DNA from: an uncultured beta proteobacterium
Lineage (GTDB): Bacteria; Pseudomonadota; Gammaproteobacteria; Burkholderiales; Burkholderiaceae_C
Length of the DNA stretch: 16,432 bases
Reading direction: 5' to 3'
Assembly (NCBI GenBank): GCA_903885415.1
Contig: CAISIP010000339.1
Span: forward strand, 1 to 16,432
Positions within the stretch are counted from its first letter, which is position 1; every line of letters starts with the position of its first letter. The translations under genes and the position numbers were made by a program. Positions 8,788 to 15,739 of the stretch are shown one piece after another. Under the pieces are notes generated by a model that did no database searches, was not told where the DNA came from, and was given only the letters and a program-made list of their open reading frames with translations.

Positions 8788-8812
8788 AGGCGACACGCCT
8801 AGTTACAGTCAA
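8788..8812. promoter_or_regulatory. Divergent promoter region with 13-bp palindrome
   Basis: The 216-base gap between the divergent reductase and phasin genes holds the perfect inverted repeat AGGCG-ACA-CGCCT (8788-8800). A -35-like TTGACT lies next to it on the minus strand (8812 down to 8807); no good -10 hexamer follows at the usual spacing. The palindrome has the size and symmetry expected of a TetR-family operator, and a TetR gene lies close by. That this regulator binds here is inference only. Confidence 0.35.
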
Positions 8813-8880
8813 GCACTTCAACCACCGCTGGTCTACACAGCCGTCAGTGTGGCATTCAACCCGATTGCAAGGAGCATCCC

Positions 8881-9387
8881 ATGGTCAAGAAACTGCAACA
8901 ACCAGGCCCAGCGAAGGCACACGGGGCGCAGTTGGCGGACGCCGTCAGGGACTCAGCACAACAAATCTGGCAAGCCGGCCTTGGGGCATTCGCCAAGGCG
9001 CAGGCCGAGGGCAGCAAGGCCTTCAATGCATTGGTCAAGGAAGGCACCGCCCTGCAACGCAAGACGCAGGCCGTTGCGGAGGAGAAAATTTCCGAGGCGT
9101 CGAGCCGCATGGGTAGCATGGCGACGGACATTTCGGTGAAGGCCTCGGGGCAGTGGGACAAACTCGAAAGCATCTTTGAGGACCGCGTCTCCAAGGCACT
9201 GCACAAGCTTGATGTCCCTTCCGCTAAGGACCTGAACGCTTTGACGACGCGCATTGAGGCGCTCGCCAAGGCAGTCGATGCGTTGTCGACCAAGACCAGG
9301 CCCGCGGCAAAGGCAGGGAAAAAGCCGGCTGCCAAGCCGATGCCCAAGGCGCCCATCCGGCGGCGGGCGAAGGCGGCCACCGTCTGA
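8881..9387 (+). CDS. Phasin (polyhydroxyalkanoate granule-associated protein)
   Basis: A 168-residue, Ala/Lys-rich, mostly helical protein of the PhaI/PhaF phasin type. Residues about 18-75 contain the helical phasin core (SAQQIWQAGLGAFAKAQAEG at 25-44, then FNALVKEGTALQRKTQ). Residues about 105-136 look like an amphipathic coiled-coil, oligomerising segment. From about 137 the chain becomes a basic Ala/Lys/Pro tail ending in RRRAKAATV, reminiscent of the histone-like tail of PhaF that touches DNA. Phasins coat PHA granules and can also bind triacylglycerol or wax bodies. AAGGAG (8869-8874) lies 6 bases before the ATG, a strong ribosome site. Its position between a fatty acyl-CoA reductase and a wax synthase suggests it coats neutral-lipid inclusions, but a plain PHA role is equally possible. 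Confidence 0.9.
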   Translation: MVKKLQQPGPAKAHGAQLADAVRDSAQQIWQAGLGAFAKAQAEGSKAFNALVKEGTALQRKTQAVAEEKISEASSRMGSMATDISVKASGQWDKLESIFEDRVSKALHKLDVPSAKDLNALTTRIEALAKAVDALSTKTRPAAKAGKKPAAKPMPKAPIRRRAKAATV

Positions 9388-9425
9388 AGCGCGGTCCGCG
9401 GTCCGAAGTCCGCGGTTGTCGCGCT
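9388..9425 (+). terminator. GC-rich hairpin after the phasin gene
   Basis: Immediately after the phasin stop, AGCGCG (9388-9393) pairs with CGCGCT (9420-9425) and CCGCGG (9396-9401) pairs with CCGCGG (9410-9415), separated by a small internal loop (GT against TTGT) and an 8-base loop. No T-run follows, so it is only a possible terminator or RNA-stabilising stem. The remaining 100 bases to the TetR gene hold a TTGACG -35-like box at 9464-9469 with no convincing -10. Confidence 0.4.
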
Positions 9426-9527
9426 GCGACGCAGCGTGCCGGCGATCGAAGCTCCGCTACACTTTGACGAAATGGTTCGGGCTCGACGCATTCACGGCAT
9501 GGCCCGCACCTAGCGGCGCTGAAGGCA

Positions 9528-10190
9528 ATGGCAAAGAAGGCGCCACGGCGAACTGCGCAACGCATCCTGGAAGCTGGGCTGGAACTGTTTAACCGCTTTG
9601 GCGAACCCAATGTCTCGACGACGCTGATCGCGGCAGAGTTGGGGATCAGCCCGGGTAACCTGTACTACCACTATCCGGCCAAGGACGAGCTAATCAATGC
9701 ACTGTTCGACCACTTTGAACAGGACCTCAACACACTGCTTGCTGCTGGAGACGGTGTGCGTGACTTGGAAGACACCTGGTTCTTCGTGCACAGTCTGTTC
9801 GAACTGATCTGGCAGTACCGCTTCCTGTACCGCGACCTCAACGACCTGATTTCAAAAAATCGCCACCTGGAGACCCGGGTGCAGGCGGTGCTGCAGTACA
9901 AGACACGCGCCATGCTGGGGATACTCATGGCAATGGGCCGCGCCAAGGTGCTGCGCATCGACGCGCGCGAGGTCGACCCAACAGCCACCAGCATGGTCGT
10001 CGTCCTGAGCTACTGGCTGAGCTTTGAGTACGCACGCGACCCGCGCAAGGCGCTGGAACCCACCCATGCCCAGCTATCCATACTGCGTGGCGCACAGCAC
10101 GCGCTACACCTGTTGGCGCCTTACCTGGAGCCAGCGCAGCGCCTGCACCTCATGGGACTGGCGGACGCCTACGCACCGCCACCGGGCTAG
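9528..10190 (+). CDS. TetR-family transcriptional regulator
   Basis: A 220-residue regulator. The N-terminal DNA-binding domain is clear: RTAQRILEAGLELFNRFG (8-25), then the helix-turn-helix VSTTLIAAELGISPGNLYYH (29-48) followed by YPAKDELINALFDHF (49-63), all in the standard TetR pattern. The remaining 150 residues form the all-helical ligand-binding and dimerisation domain, of unknown ligand; a long-chain acyl-CoA is a natural guess given the neighbours. The ATG start gives the usual short basic N-terminus (MAKKAPRR); AAGG lies only 2 to 3 bases upstream, so the ribosome site is unusually close. Its 3' end overlaps the convergent wax synthase gene by 41 bases. It is the likely local regulator of the lipid genes, by proximity only. 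Confidence 0.93.
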   Translation: MAKKAPRRTAQRILEAGLELFNRFGEPNVSTTLIAAELGISPGNLYYHYPAKDELINALFDHFEQDLNTLLAAGDGVRDLEDTWFFVHSLFELIWQYRFLYRDLNDLISKNRHLETRVQAVLQYKTRAMLGILMAMGRAKVLRIDAREVDPTATSMVVVLSYWLSFEYARDPRKALEPTHAQLSILRGAQHALHLLAPYLEPAQRLHLMGLADAYAPPPG

Positions 10191-11793
10191 TGCGCCGGCC
10201 AGCCGACTTGGGCGAAGGCGCTGGCGGGTGCGGCAAACCGTCGCCACCCGCCGGTGGCAGCATCAAGCTCAGCATCGCCAATTTGGCAAATTCGGGCTCT
10301 ATGGCAGCGGCTATGCTGTCGGGGTCTGGGCACAGGACACTGTCGCTGATGATGCCAAACTGCATCCTCCCCGAGTAGCTGAATATGGACACCCCCAACG
10401 CCACGCTAGCGCTTTGCGGAACCCAAAACAGACCTTGAACCAAGCTCGCGCCAAGCAGTTGCAGCGGCTCGCGCGGGCCGACCACATTGGTGATGACTGC
10501 CGTTGTCTTGTTCGCAAAAACCCCAACGATCGCATCCTCGACCTGCTTGCCAAGAAGCCCCGCCGCCGCCAGCAGCCAGTAAGCCAGCAGCGGTTGCATG
10601 CTGCCCTTGAGCGCGAGCATGCGCCGGCGAATTTCGTAGAGGCGCTCCAGCGGATGGTCGATTCCGACCGGCAACAGGACCGGCGCCAAGCCGAAACGGT
10701 TGCCCAACGGAACACCGGGGCCGGGTTCGCGCAGGTTGACGGGCACCATGGCGCGCATCTCCCGATCTGTTGATGCGTCGCCATCTGCGCCCAGATAGCT
10801 CCGCAACGCGCCGGCGACACAACTGAGCATGATGTCGTTGACCGAGCAGCCCAAGGCGGTTCCCACTGCCTTGAGATCGTCGAGCGAGATGCCGGCGCAC
10901 CAGGCTACCCGCTTGGTATGGCCCGGTTCGCCTTTGAGTCGGCTTGGCGAGTCGTCGTCCATCAGCGCCAACGCGGCTGCGTCATGCAGAACCTGGTAGA
11001 CCAGTCGCGCGACCCGCTCGGAACCGGCCAGTCCCCGGTCGAAGACGCTCCTGGGGTCGGCGATCAGGCCCATTGTGGCGGTGGCTGCATTGGCCGCCAG
11101 GTCAATGGCCCTGACGCTGGCGTCGGCCAGTGGGCGAACCAGTTTGTCACTGATCCAAGCCTCCAACCCGGGGTCGGTTTCGCCAGACCCCTCGACCGGA
11201 GCCGTCGACGGCACATGACCGTCCATCAGGGACCGTGCTACTGCCAGCAGGGCCATTCCGTCGCCGATGCAGTGGTGGATACGCAGCAGCAGCGCCGATC
11301 CACCCTGATACCGCTCTATCAAGTGAAATTGCCAAAGCGGCCGGTCCGGGTCGAGCGGAAGCATCGCGAGTTCGGCCAGGCGGTCCTGCAAAGCCCGCTG
11401 CGCACCGTCCGCACGGACCGCGAGCCTTTCCAACAACAGATGGCGGCGGAGGTCGAAATTGCGGTCGTGTACCCATATCGCCCCGGTCGCGTCCTGCTCC
11501 ACGCGCTGAAAAAATCGCGGATGCGCCAGCAGTCGGTCCTGCAATCGCTGGAAAAGAGCACCGTAAGCGATGGCCGGCCTAAATATCCACACACCGATGA
11601 CAAGCATCAGATTGGAGGCGCAGTCCATCCGCAGGAGGGCGGCGTCCACGCTGTCCATGCGCTGCCACGGCGGCCTCGCCGACCGGCGCGGCGCTTCTCG
11701 ATCCGCGGCAGGCGAACCGGACGGCGGTTTGTTCGTCGCCTTTGCAGCCCTGCGGGATGACCGGCTCGGCGCCGGCAGGGGTTGGCGTGGCAT
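10150..11793 (-). CDS. Wax ester synthase / acyl-CoA:diacylglycerol acyltransferase (WS/DGAT)
   Basis: A 547-residue bifunctional acyltransferase that transfers an acyl group from acyl-CoA to a fatty alcohol (wax ester) or diacylglycerol (triacylglycerol) at the membrane or lipid-body surface. The catalytic motif HHxxxDG is intact as HHCIGDG (173-179). Other family marks are PLW (152-154), the ND pair in SVNDIML (317-323), GNRFG (364-368), ITNVVGP (434-440) and FSYSGRMQFG (471-480). The family is usually about 450-480 residues; the excess is a Pro/Ala/Arg-rich extension at 1-45 and a Pro/Arg-rich tail after about 510. ATG 11791-11793 is supported by GGGAG a few bases upstream; a second Met at 46 (MDSVDAALLRMD) matches the common N-terminus of the family and is an alternative start. 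Convergent overlap with the TetR gene covers 10150-10190. Confidence 0.93.
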   Translation of the reverse strand: MPRQPLPAPSRSSRRAAKATNKPPSGSPAADREAPRRSARPPWQRMDSVDAALLRMDCASNLMLVIGVWIFRPAIAYGALFQRLQDRLLAHPRFFQRVEQDATGAIWVHDRNFDLRRHLLLERLAVRADGAQRALQDRLAELAMLPLDPDRPLWQFHLIERYQGGSALLLRIHHCIGDGMALLAVARSLMDGHVPSTAPVEGSGETDPGLEAWISDKLVRPLADASVRAIDLAANAATATMGLIADPRSVFDRGLAGSERVARLVYQVLHDAAALALMDDDSPSRLKGEPGHTKRVAWCAGISLDDLKAVGTALGCSVNDIMLSCVAGALRSYLGADGDASTDREMRAMVPVNLREPGPGVPLGNRFGLAPVLLPVGIDHPLERLYEIRRRMLALKGSMQPLLAYWLLAAAGLLGKQVEDAIVGVFANKTTAVITNVVGPREPLQLLGASLVQGLFWVPQSASVALGVSIFSYSGRMQFGIISDSVLCPDPDSIAAAIEPEFAKLAMLSLMLPPAGGDGLPHPPAPSPKSAGRRTSPVAVRRRPPVP

Positions 11794-11886
11794 AGATCTC
11801 CCAGATCATGGTTCGGGACAAGGCGCAGCACTGGCGCCATCGGACAATCAAACCGCATTCTGTTGTCGGGTCTGGCCTTAAGATGT

Positions 11887-11932
11887 TGATCCAAGGCGAA
11901 GCCCCACCGATCGCTTCCGCCTGATCCAAGGC
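11887..11932. repeat. 11-bp direct repeat in the divergent WS/DGAT-ACBP promoter region
   Basis: TGATCCAAGGC occurs twice in the same orientation, at 11887-11897 and 11922-11932, start to start 35 bases. Between the copies lies an imperfect inverted repeat (GGCGAAGC at 11895-11902 against GCTTCCGCC at 11912-11920). The repeats sit in the 156-base gap between divergent genes and end 17 bases before the ACBP start, so they may be a paired regulator site. No good sigma-70 hexamers were seen on either strand. Confidence 0.5.
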
Positions 11933-11949
11933 CTGCAGATGGAGATGAC

Positions 11950-12204
11950 ATGACCGAATTGAAGGCGCGCTTTGATGCCGCAGTAGCCAACTCCAAGAAT
12001 CTGAGCGAGCGGCCCGACAATGCCACGCTGCTGAAGCTCTACGGCCTGTACAAGCAGGGATACCAGGGGGACAATGGCGACCCGAAGCCCGGGTTTGGCG
12101 ACATCGTCGCGCGCGCCAAATGGGAGGCCTGGAATAGCTGCAAGGGCATGGCCGCCGACGCAGCGATGCAACACTACATCGACTTGATTGAGTCGCTACG
12201 CTAA
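11950..12204 (+). CDS. Acyl-CoA-binding protein (ACBP)
   Basis: An 84-residue cytosolic four-helix protein that binds and shuttles medium- and long-chain acyl-CoA. The family signature is clear: LYGLYKQGYQGD (30-41), KPGF (46-49) and ARAKWEAWNSCKGM (54-67). The five ligand-binding residues known from bovine ACBP have equivalents here: Y31, Y34, K35, K57 and Y76. Length is normal for a single-domain ACBP. The ATG has GGAG 6 bases upstream (in GATGGAGATGAC). It is divergent from the wax synthase and convergent with the PHA-region gene, whose stop lies 24 bases away. ACBPs are common in eukaryotes and patchy in bacteria; here it plausibly supplies acyl-CoA to the reductase and the acyltransferase. 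Confidence 0.95.
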   Translation: MTELKARFDAAVANSKNLSERPDNATLLKLYGLYKQGYQGDNGDPKPGFGDIVARAKWEAWNSCKGMAADAAMQHYIDLIESLR

Positions 12205-12228
12205 TCTCTGACCGGTGATGGCTGCGAT

Positions 12229-12567
12229 CTAGCCCTTGCGCGCCGGCTTGCCGCCAGTCCGTTCTGCCGGTGCCGATGGCTCCTGCGTGAGCAGGTCCAA
12301 CATGCCTGCAATCTCTGAATGGATGCGATCCTTGAACGCACCCAGCAGAAAACCGAGTTGGGCATCAAGTTCAAAGCGGCTTGCGCTCACCTGCAACTGA
12401 CCGCGAACGCCAGCGCGGCTGAAACAAACCCTATCGGCATCAAGCCCTTGTTCGTAGACGCATTGCAAACCGAATTCATGCTCCGCTTGGGCTGCCCAGA
12501 CCCGCGCAACAGCACGCGCGCCGGCCAGTCCCATTTGGTGCTCGCGAGCTATATGCAAGTCAGCCAC
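12229..12567 (-). CDS. Polyhydroxyalkanoic acid system (PHA_gran_rgn) family protein
   Basis: A 112-residue protein of the small family found beside PHA granule genes, of unknown biochemical role. The conserved pattern is present: ADLHIAREHQMGLAGARAVA (2-21), AEHEFGLQCVYEQG (28-41), VCFSRAGVRGQLQVSASRFE (47-66) and LDAQLGFLLGAFKDRIHSEI (67-86). After about residue 95 follows a non-conserved Pro/Gly/Lys tail. The frame is open well upstream, but that part would run inside the peptidase gene; GTG 12565-12567 starts exactly at the family's N-terminus, has GGGAGG 6 bases upstream, and overlaps the peptidase stop by 8 bases. It ends a coupled operon of acyl-CoA genes and sits next to the ACBP gene, which ties it to lipid or PHA storage. 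Confidence 0.9.
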   Translation of the reverse strand: MADLHIAREHQMGLAGARAVARVWAAQAEHEFGLQCVYEQGLDADRVCFSRAGVRGQLQVSASRFELDAQLGFLLGAFKDRIHSEIAGMLDLLTQEPSAPAERTGGKPARKG

Positions 12568-13645
12568 CGGGCGCCTCCCGCTTACCCTCATTTCCGCGTC
12601 CCAATAGTGCGCGACTGCGTTCGGCCGGCGCCATCGCGGCCAGTTGCCGCACCGCCTCGTAAAACCGCGGCCAGCTTGCACCGCCATTTTCAAACAAGGT
12701 CTCAAATGCCGGGACCAGTTCATCGTAAGTCGACTGCGCGCCAAAACTGGCGTTGTTGGCACTGGCAACCCACTGGTCGTATCCGCTATAGCCGCCCCAT
12801 TGCCGGCGCAGCTCGGCGTACCGATCACGAAAGTCCTGCATAGCCGCCTTTTTCAGCGCCGCTTTGTGGCCCACCTCCGGCGACTCGGACACCGCATAGG
12901 CGGTGCGTAGCCGGTCTCGGGTCGCCAGGGTCAGTGCCCGGAACTGGCGCCTACGTGCATCGCCCTGACGGTAGTCGCCGCGCGCCGCGGCCGAGCCGAA
13001 GGCCTCCAACCATCGGACAGCGCCGAGTTGCTCCACCGCGGTGGCAAACGACTCATTGAACATGCTGTCATCGGCAACATAGATCTGCTGGTGCGCGAGT
13101 TCATGAAAAATGATGCGGCCGAGTTCGCCTTCCGGATAGGTGATGAAGGTGTTGAGCAGCGGATCCCCACCCGCCCAGTTCATCCAACCCAGTGTCGAAT
13201 AAGCGGGAACCCCATACACGCTGGTTTCCATGCCTTCGGCTTGCAACTGCCGGGCCAGCGTTTGCGCCTGCTCCTCGCTGAAATAGCCGCGGTAGGAGAC
13301 ACAACCCATCACTGGAAAACACCAGGTCTTGAGCCTGAGTGAAAAAGCCGGGGCGGCGACCACGTTCCAGACCACCGCCCGGCGCCGCGTGTCCGCATAG
13401 CGCTGGTAGCTTGCGTTGTCCGGCAATCCCAACTCCGCGACGGCAAAACTGCGCATGCGTTGGGCCATTTCCAGGCGTTGTTTCAAGGGTGCCGGTGCCT
13501 GCTCGTCGGCCAGCCATTGCGCAACCGGCCTGGCGCTTTGCATCATCTCCAGGTGGCCGCTGACGGACTGCCAGTAATAACGGGTTTCGGCGCAGCCCAC
13601 CAGTGCCAGCAGCATCAATCCGAGAAGACTTGAAAACCATCTCAC
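12560..13645 (-). CDS. Lipoprotein zinc metallopeptidase (COG4324-type predicted aminopeptidase)
   Basis: A 361-residue protein with a lipoprotein signal peptide (MRWFSSLLGLMLLALVGC, lipobox LVGC, acylated Cys18), so it is probably anchored in the outer or inner membrane facing the periplasm. The zinc motif HELAH is at 181-185 and a downstream FNESFATAVEQ (196-206) supplies a probable third ligand, E198. TWCFPVMGCVSYRGYF (107-122) and VPAYSTLGWMNWAGGDPLLN (146-165) match the COG4324/PF10023 predicted aminopeptidase family; substrate is unknown. Length is typical. The GTG start (13643-13645) overlaps the RidA stop as GTGA and has GGAGGAGGG about 6 bases upstream. A secreted peptidase within an acyl-CoA operon is an odd partner, but the overlaps imply joint translation. 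Confidence 0.88.
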   Translation of the reverse strand: MRWFSSLLGLMLLALVGCAETRYYWQSVSGHLEMMQSARPVAQWLADEQAPAPLKQRLEMAQRMRSFAVAELGLPDNASYQRYADTRRRAVVWNVVAAPAFSLRLKTWCFPVMGCVSYRGYFSEEQAQTLARQLQAEGMETSVYGVPAYSTLGWMNWAGGDPLLNTFITYPEGELGRIIFHELAHQQIYVADDSMFNESFATAVEQLGAVRWLEAFGSAAARGDYRQGDARRRQFRALTLATRDRLRTAYAVSESPEVGHKAALKKAAMQDFRDRYAELRRQWGGYSGYDQWVASANNASFGAQSTYDELVPAFETLFENGGASWPRFYEAVRQLAAMAPAERSRALLGRGNEGKREAPGG

Positions 13646-14046
13646 CGAGAGCCCTCCTCCGGCAGCACCGCTGTCACCTCAATCTCGACTTTGGCGCGTT
13701 GCTCGACCAGTGCCGCCACCTGCACGCAGGTCATGGCCGGAAAGTGACGTCCCATCGTATCCCGGTAAACCTGTCCCAACTCCTTGAGGCGCTGGTTGTA
13801 CTCGAGGCGATCGACGATGTACCAGGTCATCCGAACCATGTGCTCGGGACCTGCGCCGGCTTCTTGCAATACCGCGACGATATTGCGCAAGGCCTGCCCA
13901 GCCTGATCGATGAAGTCATCGCTCTCGAACATCTGCCGCGCGTTCCAACCGATCTGGCCACCGACAAATATCTGGATGCCACGGGCCGCTACGCCATTGG
14001 CATACCCCTTGGCGGGCGTCCAGTCAGGGGGCTGCAGGAATTTCAT
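13642..14046 (-). CDS. RidA-family (YjgF/UK114) protein lacking the catalytic arginine
   Basis: A 134-residue chorismate-mutase-like trimeric protein. QIFVGGQIGWNA (25-36), DQAGQALRNIVAVLQEAGAG (47-66) and VEIEVTAVLP (120-129) place it in the family. In true RidA imine deaminases the motif PARSCVEV carries the arginine (Arg105 in E. coli) that binds the imino acid carboxylate; here the equivalent segment is PAMTCVQV (103-110), so methionine replaces it at residue 105. Hence hydrolysis of 2-aminoacrylate is unlikely; it probably belongs to another Rid subgroup, of the kind found in aromatic and nitrogen-compound degradation clusters. The ATG overlaps the ligase stop (ATGA) and its own stop overlaps the peptidase start. 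Confidence 0.9.
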   Translation of the reverse strand: MKFLQPPDWTPAKGYANGVAARGIQIFVGGQIGWNARQMFESDDFIDQAGQALRNIVAVLQEAGAGPEHMVRMTWYIVDRLEYNQRLKELGQVYRDTMGRHFPAMTCVQVAALVEQRAKVEIEVTAVLPEEGSR

Positions 14047-15725
14047 GCGTTCTTGAGTTTGAAACGTTGTAGTTTGCCCGTCTCCGTTCGAGGCAGTCTA
14101 TCGAGAAAGCCTATTTCACGGGGGTATTTGTAAGGTGCAATAGCCGCCTTTACATGCTCCTGCAGCGAACTGACCATCGCCGCGTCGCCCACATGGCCCG
14201 GCCGCAGGACACAAAAGGCTTTCACCAGCATGCCACGCTGATCGTCGGCCTTTCCGATCACCGCGCACTCGGACACCGCCGGATGCGACAGCAGCGCGTC
14301 CTCTACCTCGGGCGCGCCGACGTTGTAGCCGGATGTAATGATCATGTCGTCGGTCCGAGCCTGGTAGAAAAAATATCCGTCAGGGTCCTGGAAAAATGCG
14401 TCGCCAGGATAGTTCCACCCGGCCCGGACGTAGACGCACTGCCGCGGATCCTCCATGTACTTGCAGCCGGTGGGTCCGACCACCGCCAATTTTCCGACAG
14501 TGCCGCGCGGCAGTTCGGCACCGCTGTCATCAACGACCTTGGCCACATAGCCGGGTACTACCTTGCCGATGGCGCCGCGTCGTACCTCCTGGGGCGTTGA
14601 AGAAATGAAGATATGGAACATCTCGGTCGCGCCGATGCCGTCGAGCATCTCAATGCCGCTGGCATCTTTCCAGAGCTGGCGCGTCGCGTCGGCAAGGCCC
14701 TCGCCAGCGCTCACGCAGATGCGCAACGGCGGCGGCCCTCGCTCGGCGCGTAGCGCCCGCATGAACGGCGCCATCTGCCGGTAAAAGGTGGGGGCGGTGT
14801 AGCAAATCGTCGCGCCCGAGGAATACATCAGCTCGGCCATCGCCTGCGGCGTGTAGGAAATGTCCGGGTAGTAGACGGAAGCCTTCGCCCACATCGGAAA
14901 TACCAGCAGTCCGCCTAAGCCAAAGGTGAAGGCCAGCGGAGGCGATCCCATCACGATGTCGTGCGGCGTTGCGCGCAGCACATGGCGCGGCCAGGTCTCG
15001 CAGGCGGCGAGCAGGTCCCGGTGGGTATGGGCGGCCGCCTTGGGCTTGCCGGTGGTTCCCGAAGTGAAAGCCAGTAGCGCGATATCGGTCGCAGCAGTCG
15101 GGCAGGCGCTGAATACCGCCTCCTTAGCGGCGGCAAGCGCTTCCAGCGTGGCGACCTGGTCAGCTTGCTCGGCCACTGCAGCGCCATCTGCATCCGATGT
15201 CGTGACCGCAGCCGCTCTTGCGTTGAAGCGCAGGATGGCCAACGGTTCGGGACTTTGGGCACGCGCCAGTTGCAATTCCTGAAGCAGTGCCGCGTCGCAC
15301 AGCGCCAACGCAGGCCGTGCCTTGTTGATCACCTCACCGAGTTCCTTGGCGCGCAGCATCGGCATGGTGGCGACGGCCACCATGCCTGCCTTGACCACCG
15401 CCAGCCACGCCAGCGCCATGGCGATGGAGTTACCGCCACGCAGCAACACCCGGTTGCCAGGAATCAGGCCACAGTCCTGCACCAGCACCTGCGCCAGGCG
15501 ATTGACCTGCGCGCTGGCCTGGGCGTAGCTCAGCGACAGCCTATCCGATCGCAGCATCAGGTGCGCGCCAAAGCCGCCACGCAGCGCGCGGTCAAACAAC
15601 TCCTGCACCAGATTGATGCGGTCGGGGAACTGCAGTCCCGGCGCGTCCAGCATCAGAAGCGGCATATCCTGCTGTGCAGGCAAGCGATCGCGGACAAAGC
15701 TGTCGGGCTGGGCAGAATACGCCAT
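14043..15725 (-). CDS. AMP-forming acyl-CoA ligase, 2-aminobenzoate/benzoate-CoA ligase type
   Basis: A 560-residue member of the ANL adenylating superfamily that activates a carboxylic acid as an acyl-AMP and then a CoA thioester. Motifs: P-loop-like TSGTTGKPKA (221-230), YYPDISYTPQ (285-294), GATEMFHIF (365-373), NYPGDAFF (438-445), the hinge region RTDDMIITSGYN (457-468) and catalytic lysine K551 in TETGKLQRFK. The opening MAYSAQPDSFVRDRLP and the overall pattern resemble aerobic 2-aminobenzoate-CoA ligases and benzoate-CoA ligases rather than fatty acyl-CoA synthetases, so an aromatic acid is the likely substrate; exact specificity is not shown. The ATG has CAGGAG about 5 bases upstream. 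It lies 14 bases after the acyl-CoA dehydrogenase gene and overlaps the RidA gene by 4 bases. Confidence 0.9.
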   Translation of the reverse strand: MAYSAQPDSFVRDRLPAQQDMPLLMLDAPGLQFPDRINLVQELFDRALRGGFGAHLMLRSDRLSLSYAQASAQVNRLAQVLVQDCGLIPGNRVLLRGGNSIAMALAWLAVVKAGMVAVATMPMLRAKELGEVINKARPALALCDAALLQELQLARAQSPEPLAILRFNARAAAVTTSDADGAAVAEQADQVATLEALAAAKEAVFSACPTAATDIALLAFTSGTTGKPKAAAHTHRDLLAACETWPRHVLRATPHDIVMGSPPLAFTFGLGGLLVFPMWAKASVYYPDISYTPQAMAELMYSSGATICYTAPTFYRQMAPFMRALRAERGPPPLRICVSAGEGLADATRQLWKDASGIEMLDGIGATEMFHIFISSTPQEVRRGAIGKVVPGYVAKVVDDSGAELPRGTVGKLAVVGPTGCKYMEDPRQCVYVRAGWNYPGDAFFQDPDGYFFYQARTDDMIITSGYNVGAPEVEDALLSHPAVSECAVIGKADDQRGMLVKAFCVLRPGHVGDAAMVSSLQEHVKAAIAPYKYPREIGFLDRLPRTETGKLQRFKLKNA

Positions 15726-15739
15726 GCGTGCTCCTGTTG

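Noticed and set aside
9464..9492. Sigma-70 promoter for the TetR gene (TTGACG with CGCATT)
   Set aside because: The -35 box is good but the -10 candidate is poor, so I do not list it as a feature.
10243..10258. Hairpin GCCACC-CGCC-GGTGGC as terminator for the TetR gene
   Set aside because: It is a 6-bp stem inside the wax synthase coding region with no T-run; too common in high-GC coding DNA to support.
10918..11760. 280-codon plus-strand open frame opposite the wax synthase
   Set aside because: Antisense to the region containing HHxxxDG; no domain, no ribosome site.
12568..12828. N-terminal extension of the PHA-region protein in the same frame
   Set aside because: The extension would lie inside the peptidase gene in another frame and does not look like the family, which starts at the GTG at 12567.
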